In this document: in pieces, positions 50,168 through 59,133 of the stretch | Layout: every line of letters starts with the position of its first letter | Numbering within the stretch: the first letter of the stretch is position 1 | Source: Aureispira sp. CCB-E | GTDB lineage: Bacteria; Bacteroidota; Bacteroidia; Chitinophagales; Saprospiraceae | Direction: 5' to 3' | NCBI RefSeq assembly: GCF_031326345.1 | Contig: NZ_CP133671.1 | Location: 3,286,001-3,350,000 of the forward strand | Length of the DNA: 64,000 nucleotides | Program-made: the position numbers and the translations under genes | Notes under the pieces: generated by a model | What the model saw: the letters and a program-made list of their open reading frames with translations, nothing else | Databases searched by the model: none | What the model was told of the DNA's origin: nothing

Positions 50168-53128
50168 ATGAATTTTAAAAAAATAGGATGGCTGACATGG
50201 TTATGTTTGTGTGTCGGAATATCCTGTAACAGAAATATGCAAACAAAACTAAATTCGGACGGAACATACGCTTTTGAAACGGTAGAAGATGACCCAATGG
50301 GGGTGAAAATATACACCTTAGCCAATGGTTTAAAGGTTTATATGAGTGTCAACAAAGATGCACCAAGAATTCAAACTATGATTGCTACCCGTGCAGGTTC
50401 TAAAAATGACCCTTCGGATGCTACAGGCTTGGCGCACTATTTAGAGCATATGTTATTCAAAGGAACAAGCAAAATTGCTTCGTTGGATTGGGAAAAAGAA
50501 AAAGTATTGTTGCAACAAATTTCTGACTTATATGAGCAACACCGAGCAGCTAAGCCAGAAGAACGTAGTGCTATTTATCATCAAATAGATTCTCTTTCGG
50601 GGTTGGCAGCTCAATATGTTGCAGCGAATGAGTACGATCAAATGGCTTCTTCGTTAGGGGCAGAAGGAACCAATGCATTCACTTCTTTGGATCGAACCGT
50701 TTATATTAATGATATTCCATCGAATGAAGTGGAAAAATGGTTGAAACTAGAATCTGAGCGTTTTAGCGAATTGGTTTTGCGCTTGTTTCATACCGAGTTA
50801 GAAGCTGTTTACGAAGAGTATAACATAGCACAGGGGAAAGATAGTCGGAAAGTTTTTGCTGCTTTTTTGAAAGGTTTATTGCCTAATCATCCCTATGGTA
50901 CTCAAACGACAATAGGAACAGGGGAGCATTTAAAAACGCCTTCTATGCAAAAAATCCACGATTATTTTAATACTTATTATGTACCCAATAATATGTCGAT
51001 CATCCTTTCAGGAGATTTTGACCCCAATCAGATGGCAAAACTGATTGATAAGTATTGGGGAAAATTAAAATCTAAGAAAGTTCCTAAATGGAAAGCACCT
51101 GAATCTGCGCCTCTAACAAAAGTGAATTCAATAGATATTTATGGCAAAGAAAAAGCTAATTTCCAAATAGGTTGGTTGCTGGATGGTGCTGGTTCTGATG
51201 AGGCATTGAAAGCTCAATTGGCAGCAGGTATTTTATACAATCGAAAAGCAGGATTATTGGATATGAACCTGATCCAAAAGCAAGCTATTGGGCAACGCAG
51301 TGCTGCGGGCGCTTGGTCTGCTAATGACCATTCGTTCTTTTACCTATATGGCGAGCCAAGGGTGAATCAAGCCTTAGAATCTGTGAAAGATTTAATGATG
51401 AAAGAGCTAGAGCGTTTGAAGTTGGGTGATTTTGAAGATTGGATGCTAGAGGCTGTTATTAATAATCTGGAAGTACAAGAAATTCGCAAGTTAGAATCTA
51501 ATTCTGGACGGGCATTTAGTATGTTGGATGCTTTTATTTTTGATATGCCTTGGAAAGAGGCTTGCGAAAAGTATCAAAAAATGAGAGCATTCACCAAACA
51601 GGATATCATTGATTTTGCAAATGCAAAACTACGTATGGATAATTATGTAGTGGTATACAAAAGAGAGGGAGAAGATAAAAATGTGACAAAAGTTGAAAAA
51701 CCTGTGATTACACCTGTGAAATTGAACCGAGAGGTTATGTCTGCTTTTAGAAAAGGATTTGAGGAAATAGAGTCGCCTCGTCAAGAGCCTATGTTCTTAG
51801 ATTATAATAAAAGCATATCTAGCCAGACCTTGAAAGGAGGAATAGAGCTAGATTATATTAAAAACAGGAACAATCAAACGTTCGAATTAGCATATATTAT
51901 CGAAATGGGCAGTCATAATGTACGAGAGTTACCGATTGCTTTGCGTTATTTGAAGTTTTTAGGGACCGATCGATATTCTCCTCAAGAGCTACAACAAGAA
52001 TTTTTTAAGTTGGGATTGTCATTTAGTGTACGTGCTCAGTCGGATGTTTCTTATATTAGTTTAGTAGGACTAGATCGCTCTTTCGAGAAAGGTGTAGAGT
52101 TGTTTGAGCATATATTGGCGAATGCGAAACCCGATGAAGACGTGCTAAAAAAATTAGTTGGAGATGTAAAAAAGAATCGTGAAGACGAGAAAAAAGATAA
52201 GCGTCAAATTTTGCAACGAGCAATGTTAAGTTATGCTTATTATGGAGATCAATCGCCATTAAAAGGTCGTTTGGACGAAAGACGGTTGGATGTTTTGACT
52301 CCCAAGGATTTAATGAAAGTAATCAATAAATTAACCAAATTAGAGCATAAAATCTTCTTTTTTGGTTCAAAAAGCCAATCTGAAGTAGCAACTGTATTGG
52401 AAAAATACCATCAAGTGCCCGAAAAATTGGAACCTCTCGTTCCTGAACGTACATTTGTGCAATTAGAAACCAATAGCAATAAGGTTGTCTTTGTCGATTA
52501 TAAAGCAATGCCGCAGGTAGAAATTTTGATGGTTTCTAAAGGAACACCAACGTTTGATTTGGAAGAAAATACAATAGCTCGGTTATATAATGAATACTTT
52601 GGAGCAGGTTTGTCTTCTATTGTTTTTCAAGAAATTCGAGAATCTAGAGCTTTGGCCTATTCTGCGTATGCTTATAGTGCTTCTCCAGATCGAAAAGATA
52701 AAGCACATTATTTAATGGCTTTTGTCGGAACACAAGCAGACAAAATGAAAGAGGCAATTCCTGCAATGACTGGAATTATTCAAGAAATGCCTGTGGCAGA
52801 AGAACAAGTATTAAATGCCGTAGAAGCAATTCTTAAAAAAATGGAAACTGAGCGGATTACAGGGGCTGATATTTTCTGGGATCGTCGATCCAATGCTCGT
52901 TTAGGTTTGGATAAAGATATTAGAGTAGAAGAATATCAAATGTACCAAGAACTGGCGAAGAGCAAAACAGCCGCAGTGGAGGCTTTAAAGGCTTATCATG
53001 CGTCTAAAATTAAAGATCGTAAGTTTACCATTTTAGTATTGGGAGATAAGGATAAGTTGGATATGAATTATTTAAAATCCTTAGGGGCATTTGAAGAGGT
53101 GACACTAAAAGACCTTTTTGGATATTAG
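50168..53128 (+). CDS. M16-family zinc peptidase, lipoprotein
   Basis: A 986-residue insulinase/processing-peptidase-type enzyme with two M16 halves. Lipoprotein signal MNFKKIGWLTWLCLCVGISC, Cys20. Inverted zinc motif HYLEH at residues 90-94 (GLAHYLEHMLFKGTS), with the third ligand Glu in ELEAVYEEYNIAQGKDSRKV. The second half (from about 560) is an inactive M16 module with the R/Y pair GLSSIVFQEIRESRALAYSA. Such enzymes degrade peptides in the periplasm. A convergent asparaginase gene follows, separated by a hairpin. Confidence 0.93.
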   Translation: MNFKKIGWLTWLCLCVGISCNRNMQTKLNSDGTYAFETVEDDPMGVKIYTLANGLKVYMSVNKDAPRIQTMIATRAGSKNDPSDATGLAHYLEHMLFKGTSKIASLDWEKEKVLLQQISDLYEQHRAAKPEERSAIYHQIDSLSGLAAQYVAANEYDQMASSLGAEGTNAFTSLDRTVYINDIPSNEVEKWLKLESERFSELVLRLFHTELEAVYEEYNIAQGKDSRKVFAAFLKGLLPNHPYGTQTTIGTGEHLKTPSMQKIHDYFNTYYVPNNMSIILSGDFDPNQMAKLIDKYWGKLKSKKVPKWKAPESAPLTKVNSIDIYGKEKANFQIGWLLDGAGSDEALKAQLAAGILYNRKAGLLDMNLIQKQAIGQRSAAGAWSANDHSFFYLYGEPRVNQALESVKDLMMKELERLKLGDFEDWMLEAVINNLEVQEIRKLESNSGRAFSMLDAFIFDMPWKEACEKYQKMRAFTKQDIIDFANAKLRMDNYVVVYKREGEDKNVTKVEKPVITPVKLNREVMSAFRKGFEEIESPRQEPMFLDYNKSISSQTLKGGIELDYIKNRNNQTFELAYIIEMGSHNVRELPIALRYLKFLGTDRYSPQELQQEFFKLGLSFSVRAQSDVSYISLVGLDRSFEKGVELFEHILANAKPDEDVLKKLVGDVKKNREDEKKDKRQILQRAMLSYAYYGDQSPLKGRLDERRLDVLTPKDLMKVINKLTKLEHKIFFFGSKSQSEVATVLEKYHQVPEKLEPLVPERTFVQLETNSNKVVFVDYKAMPQVEILMVSKGTPTFDLEENTIARLYNEYFGAGLSSIVFQEIRESRALAYSAYAYSASPDRKDKAHYLMAFVGTQADKMKEAIPAMTGIIQEMPVAEEQVLNAVEAILKKMETERITGADIFWDRRSNARLGLDKDIRVEEYQMYQELAKSKTAAVEALKAYHASKIKDRKFTILVLGDKDKLDMNYLKSLGAFEEVTLKDLFGY

Positions 53129-53154
53129 TCTTAGAGTGCTTCGAAATAAAGAAG

Positions 53155-53191
53155 ACAATGGAACATTTGGGCTTGCTAAATGTTCCATTGT
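53155..53191. terminator. Bidirectional terminator
   Basis: A perfect 14-bp stem (ACAATGGAACATTT / AAATGTTCCATTGT) with a 9-base loop, between two convergent stop codons (53128 and 53203). An A-rich flank on the right gives a minus-strand-upstream A tract; a T tail is weak on the plus side. Confidence 0.7.
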
Positions 53192-53202
53192 TATTAAAAA
53201 AA

Positions 53203-54201
53203 CTACCACTTTTTGATAAATTTGGTGTCAACTAGTTCATTTTTATCGTTGGTTCGCAAGGCGTAGTTAAAACCATTATAAATAGAAAAGCCTCCTGTTT
53301 CTCCTTTTTTGTTGAGTGCCAAGAATCCGACTTGTTGTCCTTCTGTAGAACTATGTTTGGACATAATTCTTTCAACGGCCATTTCGCAAGCCTTTTGGGG
53401 AGAATACCCTTGGCGCATCAATTCTACAACTAAAAAACTCCCCACAACTCGAATAACCATTTCGCCAACTCCAGTAGCACAAGCTCCTCCAACTTCGTTG
53501 TCAACGTATAGAGAGGCACCAATAATAGGAGAATCCCCTACACGACCGTGCATTTTGTAAGCCATGCCACTTGTTGTGCAAGCACCAGACATATTTCCAT
53601 CTTTATCAATAGCAAGCATACTAATGGTATCGTGATTTTCAATATTTACAGGAGTTGTATAATTGGACGTTTTTTTCCATTCAAGCCATGCATTTTTAGA
53701 TTGCTCTGTCAATAAGTTTTTTCGTTGAAAGCCTTCTTGAACGGCAAAATCTTGGGCTCCTTTTCCAACTAATAAGACATGAGGTGTCTTTTCCATAACC
53801 AAACGAGCAACAGCAATAGGGTTCTCTATTTCTTCGATGCAAGCCACAGCGCCACAGTTTCCTTCATGATCCATGATACAGGCATCCAAAGTTACGTGAC
53901 CATCTCGGTCGGGGCTACCTCCAATTCCAACAGAAGTATTGCTAGGATCTGATTCGGTAACCATAACCCCTTTTTCTACGGCATCCAAAGCAGTTCCATT
54001 ATTTTCAAGGACATTCCAAGCAGCAGCATTGGCTTCCATACCGTGAGACCATGTTGAAATAATAATAGGATGAGTTGGTGTTTCTGAAACGGTTTTTTCG
54101 GATGTAGCATTGGAAGCAGAAGGTTGGCTTGTACAAGATAGTCCCAAAAGACTACTGCTACCTGTAATACCTAAAAGTTTTAAAAAATTACGTCGTATCA
54201 T
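53203..54201 (-). CDS. N4-(beta-GlcNAc)-asparaginase / isoaspartyl peptidase-type Ntn hydrolase
   Basis: An autoprocessing Ntn hydrolase of 332 residues that cleaves glycosylasparagine or isoaspartyl bonds. Twin-arginine-like start MIRRNFLKLLG and lipobox LLGLSC (Cys23), so export as a folded lipoprotein is likely. The nucleophile is Thr192 in ENHDTISMLAIDKDGNMSG; processing before it yields alpha and beta chains. Downstream GACTTSGMAYKMHGRVGDSP, IIGASLYVDNEVGGACATG and GEMVIRV match glycosylasparaginases more closely than plant-type asparaginases. Known bacterial members act in glycoprotein breakdown, which fits the secreted hydrolases elsewhere in the window. Confidence 0.9.
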   Translation of the reverse strand: MIRRNFLKLLGITGSSSLLGLSCTSQPSASNATSEKTVSETPTHPIIISTWSHGMEANAAAWNVLENNGTALDAVEKGVMVTESDPSNTSVGIGGSPDRDGHVTLDACIMDHEGNCGAVACIEEIENPIAVARLVMEKTPHVLLVGKGAQDFAVQEGFQRKNLLTEQSKNAWLEWKKTSNYTTPVNIENHDTISMLAIDKDGNMSGACTTSGMAYKMHGRVGDSPIIGASLYVDNEVGGACATGVGEMVIRVVGSFLVVELMRQGYSPQKACEMAVERIMSKHSSTEGQQVGFLALNKKGETGGFSIYNGFNYALRTNDKNELVDTKFIKKW

Positions 54202-54560
54202 GATTGGATGCTTGTCTGATGTCTAACTGTTTTTATACTAAATAATCGTTCAGAAAAAACTATATAAAAAACAACCTTCTTTTAGCCCGCTACCATGAAG
54301 TAGCACTGCACTGTTCCTCTTCGATTAGCACTAAAAATAAACCTATTTTTAGTTATATTTTTTCTGCCCACTTACTTAAATCTTTCAAAATGCTTTCTTT
54401 GAAGGCGTTTTGCAGTAATATTTCAAGGTAAGAAAAATTTAATAGATTGCCTTATTCGATGGATTTATATTTGTTGATTTGGAACTATTTTGTTTTTTAA
54501 TTAGGTTATTAAAAAATTCAGCATTATACCTATTTTAGTGCTTTGTTGAAAGCATAGCAT

Positions 54561-54599
54561 AATCAACGACCACGAAGTGGCAGCATAGCTAACTCTTAT
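54561..54599. repeat. Short dispersed hairpin repeat
   Basis: ATCAACGACCACGAAGTGGCAGCATAGCTAACTCTTATA, the reverse orientation of the GCTGCTACTGCGTGG core, ending at the exonuclease gene's leader. Confidence 0.65.
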
Positions 54600-54629
54600 A
54601 GTTGATTTTAAAATTTAAAAAACAACTCA

Positions 54630-55184
54630 ATGAAAAATAGAAGAAAGAATTATATTATATTGGATTTGGAAGCTACTTGTTGGCGAGAAAAAGGAAAATC
54701 TACCAATGAAATTATAGAAATTGGAGCTGTTTGTATTGATGAAAATAAGAACGAATTAGGAGAATATTGTAGTTTTGTTAAACCAAAATTAAATCCTACC
54801 TTATCAGAGTTCTGTACAGAATTAACGACAATAGAACAGCATGATGTTGATGCTGCTCCTCTTTTTCCTGAAGTATTGTATGATTTTTTAGACTGGGTAG
54901 AATCTTTTGGAGAGACTTACCTCTTATGCTCTTGGGGATTTTATGATCGTACTCAGTTTAAGAAAGATTGCGAGTTGCATGGATTGAATACAAACTGGTT
55001 AATCCCCCACATTAGTTTAAAACACCAATATGCAGATATTCACAATTTGCCGCGACCTATCGGCATGAAAGGAGCATTGAGGAGAGAGCAGATTCCTTTA
55101 GAAGGGACACATCATAGAGGGATTGATGATGCTAGAAACATTGCCAAAATTTTTATTAATAATTTTGAATATTGGAGACAGTAA
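54630..55184 (+). CDS. ERI1-like DEDDh 3'-5' exonuclease
   Basis: A 184-residue DEDDh-type exonuclease of the ERI1/KapD branch. ExoI: NYIILDLEATCW with Asp and Glu ligands; ExoII: CSWGFYDRTQFKKDC with Asp; ExoIII: HRGIDDARNIAKIF with His and Asp. The order and the LEATCW signature are those of ERI1-like enzymes, which trim RNA 3' ends. No partner gene in tight linkage. Starts with ATG after a copy of the dispersed repeat. Confidence 0.92.
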   Translation: MKNRRKNYIILDLEATCWREKGKSTNEIIEIGAVCIDENKNELGEYCSFVKPKLNPTLSEFCTELTTIEQHDVDAAPLFPEVLYDFLDWVESFGETYLLCSWGFYDRTQFKKDCELHGLNTNWLIPHISLKHQYADIHNLPRPIGMKGALRREQIPLEGTHHRGIDDARNIAKIFINNFEYWRQ

Positions 55185-55493
55185 TGTTGGCTACTAGTTT
55201 ATGGACGTACCTATAGGCAATCGTTTGTTAGGGCTATGAGGGAGTCGTTTCAACCAATTATCGTAGTATAATAAAGTAATAATAATATTATATAAACAAT
55301 TATTGTATCAGTAGGATTTTATTTTTGCCTATAAAACATTATTAATTATCGAGTTGTATTGTATAAGAGGGGAATAGTAATTTTTCAGTTTTTAAGTCTC
55401 AAAAGGTAGAATGTATTTAGGGATGACAAAAAATGGAGTATGCTATTTTGTTACACCAATTGATTCCTACTATTTATTATTTAAAATTACTTT
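55185..55493. other. A/T-rich spacer before the TPR-CHAT gene
   Basis: No ORF, repeat copy or strong hairpin. The promoter of the TPR-CHAT gene should lie here; I see no properly spaced TTG/TAnnTTTG pair. Confidence 0.45.
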
Positions 55494-58310
55494 ATGCGTT
55501 ACATTTGCTTGAGTTTGTTTTTTCTTACTGCAATGAATATTAATGGGCAGTGGATAAAGAAATATACTTTATCTGAATTTGATTCTATTTGTGTGACGTT
55601 GAGTCGAAAAGGACAGTTTTTACAGCTAAAGAATTATGCCAACGAGTTTTTGTTGCAGGCAAAAAATGCAAATGATACATTATATAGAAGAAGTGCCACC
55701 TGTTTTTTAATTGATGCAGAAAGAAAATTATCAAATTATGAAATAGCAGAAAATTATTCGTATCAATTATTGGAGCTCTTCAGTGAACAAGATAAGTCAA
55801 CTCATTATTTAGGTTATGTTCGGGGACTGCTTTTTTTAGGAGGAATATATTATGAATTAGGGCGTTTTAATGAAGCTGAAGTGCAGTTTTTTGAGGCTAG
55901 AAATATTTTAAAAAAATATGATAACAAAGGAAAAAATTATGGAAGCGTATTAAATAACTTGGCAGCAATTAACCTGAATAAGGGAAATTCAGAAAAAGCC
56001 AAAGAATATATGTTAGAATCTTTAGCGATCACTAAAAATAGTCTGGGGGTAAAAGATAAAGACTATTGTCTTGAACTAAGTAATTTAGCACTTGTATACG
56101 AATCGCAAGGAGAAATTAAAAAAGCAGAAGAATACCTACTAGAGGCTCTTAGTGTTAATAATAAATATTCTAAAAATAATTATTTACTGCGCAGTAGGTT
56201 GTTGATTGAAATAGGGCGATTGTATTCTAAAAATGATGCTACTCAAAAAGCCAAGCCTTTTTTGAAAGAAGCCTTTGATTTGTTAAAGGAGAAATTAGGG
56301 GTTAGAAACGAGCATACAATGTTCGCAATGGTTAATTTAGGTATCATGGAGTATTACAAAGAGGATTACTTAGGAGGTCTAGGTTATGCTAAAGCGTGTT
56401 TTGCTATTAATAGTAATTATTCTGTGGATACTAGTAGTTTGGAGATGTTACTAGATAAATTGCCTAAGACAGATGTTTTGTCGTTGAATATTTTAAGTCG
56501 AAATTTAGAGTTGTTGGAGCATTTACTAATTAAACTTTATGATAAAACTAAGAATAGGCATTGGTTGAGGTGTTTGTATAAAACATATTTGGCATGGAAT
56601 GCCATCAACAACAAACATAGATACACCTTTGCTTTTGAAGAAGATAAGTTAAATTTAGTACGAAAAAATGCCTTGTATGCGCCCAAAGGAATCGCTGCGG
56701 CTCTAGAGTTGGATTGTGAAGAGTGCTTGTGGAATGCTTTTTTGTTGGCAGAAGAAAATAAATCCATGTTGTTGGCAGAGGCATTGAAATCTGAAGGAAA
56801 CAACAAGTTTGGAAAAATTCCTATTACATTGTTACAAAAAGAAAAAAAACTACAAAAAAAAATAATTGAAATAAAAAAAAGCTTAGGCGAATCAAGTGCT
56901 GAATTGCTTGATAAAGATAGTTTGAGAGGTGTGCTTAGTCAAATGAATAAAGAGGTCGTTCAGTTTAGAAGTGAAATCAAACTTACCTATCCTAAGTATT
57001 ATGAAAAGGAATTTTTGTTGAATACGTTAACACTGAAACAAACACAAGGATTACTTCAGGACAACCAAGCACTAATTGAATATTTGGTGGCTCCTAAAAA
57101 GACCTATATTTTTCTGATTAGAACTAAAAGTATTAAGGTTTATCAGCTCGATGTTGATAAAAAGGAGATAAAAACTAAAGTAGACCGTTTCAGAAAAATG
57201 CTCATTGATACGGAAGAAGAAAATACAAACAATCAAGAGACGGTGCGACTTTTTGCGCATACAGGATACTGGTTTTATCAAAACTTACTAAAACCTGTTC
57301 TAGATGATCAGGATGCTCACATTGATCATTTGACAATTGTTCCAGATGGTATTTTAGGAGTGCTTCCTTTCGAAACATTTTTAACTGAATTGCCAGATAC
57401 AAATACCATAATATCTTACGAACAATTGCCTTACCTTTTGCAAGACTATCAATTAAATTATAGTTATTCTGTGACATTGCTAGACGAGAATAAGAAAGCA
57501 TCCAACCAGCTTCATAACAACAATGTCTTGGCATATGCTGCTTCTTATGCGGATGCGGGTGATTCTAATTTGGCAGATAAAACAAGATCTAAATACCTAT
57601 TAGATATAAGAACCCAATTGACAGACATACCTGAAGCATTACTCGAAGTAGAAATGCTGAAAAATAAATTTGAAGGAACATTTAGAGTTAAGGGTAAAGC
57701 TAGTGAATCTAATTTTAAAAAAGATATACAGAATAACTTTGCTGTTGTTCATTTGGCGATGCATAGTATTATGGATAAAGAAAAACCGCTTTTGTCTGCT
57801 CTTGCTTTTGCAGAAACTCAGGATACTTTGGAAGATGACTTTTTACAAGCCTATGAGATATCTCAGCTCGATTTGCAAACGAACTTAGTCGTACTTTCTG
57901 CTTGTGAAACGGGCGTAGGGAAATTAGAACAAGGAGAAGGCATGATGAGTTTAGCCCGTTCGTTTATGTATGCTGGAACACCATCTTTAGTAGTTTCTCT
58001 TTGGCGAATAAATGATTTATCAACAGCTGTGTTAATGGAATTATTTTACAAATATCTGTCAAGAGGAGAGAATAAAGCTAGGGCTTTGCAAAGTGCCAAA
58101 AAAGAATATCTAGCGAAGGTAACTGGTGAAGCAAGCCACCCAGCATATTGGGCTCCCTTTGTTCAATTAGGAAACAGCAGTCCTATTTTTGTCCAACCTA
58201 AAAAGACAAGCAATTGGAAAGTTATAAAAATGATTCTTGGAATTTTATTCGTCTTATTATTTGTTCTGATTATATTTAAGATTCAATTTTTTGTAAAAAA
58301 GCGATATTAG
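55494..58310 (+). CDS. Membrane-anchored TPR-CHAT caspase-like protein
   Basis: A 938-residue protein: signal peptide MRYICLSLFFLTAMNINGQ, TPR repeats (about residues 95-310, for example AEVQFFEARNILKKYDNKGK and AKEYMLESLAITKNSLGVKD), a middle linker of coiled-coil type, and a CHAT peptidase domain (about 640-905). Catalytic His757 in VVHLAMHSIMDKEK and Cys804 in VLSACETGVGKLEQGEG, then YAGTPSLVVSLWRIND. Residues about 908-932 are one membrane helix followed by VKKRY, so the CHAT domain is predicted to face the periplasm. CHAT proteases cleave proteins on signal; the trigger and target here are unknown. No adjacent effector genes. Confidence 0.9.
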   Translation: MRYICLSLFFLTAMNINGQWIKKYTLSEFDSICVTLSRKGQFLQLKNYANEFLLQAKNANDTLYRRSATCFLIDAERKLSNYEIAENYSYQLLELFSEQDKSTHYLGYVRGLLFLGGIYYELGRFNEAEVQFFEARNILKKYDNKGKNYGSVLNNLAAINLNKGNSEKAKEYMLESLAITKNSLGVKDKDYCLELSNLALVYESQGEIKKAEEYLLEALSVNNKYSKNNYLLRSRLLIEIGRLYSKNDATQKAKPFLKEAFDLLKEKLGVRNEHTMFAMVNLGIMEYYKEDYLGGLGYAKACFAINSNYSVDTSSLEMLLDKLPKTDVLSLNILSRNLELLEHLLIKLYDKTKNRHWLRCLYKTYLAWNAINNKHRYTFAFEEDKLNLVRKNALYAPKGIAAALELDCEECLWNAFLLAEENKSMLLAEALKSEGNNKFGKIPITLLQKEKKLQKKIIEIKKSLGESSAELLDKDSLRGVLSQMNKEVVQFRSEIKLTYPKYYEKEFLLNTLTLKQTQGLLQDNQALIEYLVAPKKTYIFLIRTKSIKVYQLDVDKKEIKTKVDRFRKMLIDTEEENTNNQETVRLFAHTGYWFYQNLLKPVLDDQDAHIDHLTIVPDGILGVLPFETFLTELPDTNTIISYEQLPYLLQDYQLNYSYSVTLLDENKKASNQLHNNNVLAYAASYADAGDSNLADKTRSKYLLDIRTQLTDIPEALLEVEMLKNKFEGTFRVKGKASESNFKKDIQNNFAVVHLAMHSIMDKEKPLLSALAFAETQDTLEDDFLQAYEISQLDLQTNLVVLSACETGVGKLEQGEGMMSLARSFMYAGTPSLVVSLWRINDLSTAVLMELFYKYLSRGENKARALQSAKKEYLAKVTGEASHPAYWAPFVQLGNSSPIFVQPKKTSNWKVIKMILGILFVLLFVLIIFKIQFFVKKRY

Positions 58311-58393
58311 CTCGATTATCAGTGCGGTATGTTTGAATTGTGTTGTTATAATTAATACAATTTCGTTGTGCTACTGCGTGAACGCTTTGCTTT

Positions 58394-58435
58394 TAGTTAG
58401 CTGCGTTGCTATTTCGTGGTATTAACAGAGTACTA
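58394..58435. repeat. Short dispersed hairpin repeat
   Basis: TAGTTAGCTGCGTTGCTATTTCGTGGTATTAACAGAGTACTA, a diverged copy of the GCTGCTACTGCGTGG hairpin in the gap before the GGCT-like gene. Confidence 0.6.
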
Positions 58436-58507
58436 AAAAAATGCAAAGTATTGAATGAAAAATAATAAAAAGCTATTAAAGATAGAATTACCTCTAAATC
58501 AATAAAA

Positions 58508-59098
58508 ATGGAAAATAATAAAGTAATTATTGTAGGTTTTGGAACCTTATTGTTGCAAGAATCTTTAGGAGATACTGTTAGTGGAGAAAGGAAGTTTACA
58601 CCAATTATTGTTAAAAACTATCGCCGACTATTCAACCTCTTGCCAGATCATTATGAAGCAGACAATCGTTTGAGAGAGAATTATACTGAAATAGGAGCGG
58701 CGAATATAGAGCCAGCAGAAGGTTTTGAATTTAATGGATTGAGTTTTGAAGCCAATGCCAGCGATTTAGAAAACTTAGATGCTAGAGAACGTTACTACAA
58801 ACGCTCTGTTGTGCCTCATTATGATTTTGAAACGGGCGAAGCTTTGGGAATGTGCCATGTGTATGAATCGCCGTTGGATGCTCGTTGGCTAATACGCGAT
58901 ACTGATAAATTATTGCCTTTGTGGAGAGATATTGTCTATGCTCGTGTGGGAGCTTATAGAATAAGTGAGGCATTTGGAAAAATGTACGATGCGACTACTT
59001 ATTTGGCTGATGGAAAAACATTGATGATCGATTATTATAAAGAACATCTAGAAGCGTTAGAGGATTTGGATACCGTGCGGACACAATATCAAAAGTAA
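58508..59098 (+). CDS. Gamma-glutamylcyclotransferase-like protein
   Basis: A 196-residue protein with the GGCT/AIG2 pattern: first strand VIIVGFGTLLLQESLG (the YGTL-like loop), ERKFTPIIVKNYRRLFNLLP, then EGFEFNGLSFEANASDLENLDARERYY, where LENLDARER carries the Glu of the catalytic region (usual form LDxxEG-Y). This suggests action on gamma-glutamyl or related amine bonds, but the substrate is unknown. It is 35 bp upstream of the TPR membrane gene on the same strand and probably in one operon with it. Confidence 0.7.
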   Translation: MENNKVIIVGFGTLLLQESLGDTVSGERKFTPIIVKNYRRLFNLLPDHYEADNRLRENYTEIGAANIEPAEGFEFNGLSFEANASDLENLDARERYYKRSVVPHYDFETGEALGMCHVYESPLDARWLIRDTDKLLPLWRDIVYARVGAYRISEAFGKMYDATTYLADGKTLMIDYYKEHLEALEDLDTVRTQYQK

Positions 59099-59133
59099 TC
59101 AACTATTGAATGTTTTGATTTAATCTTGCAATC

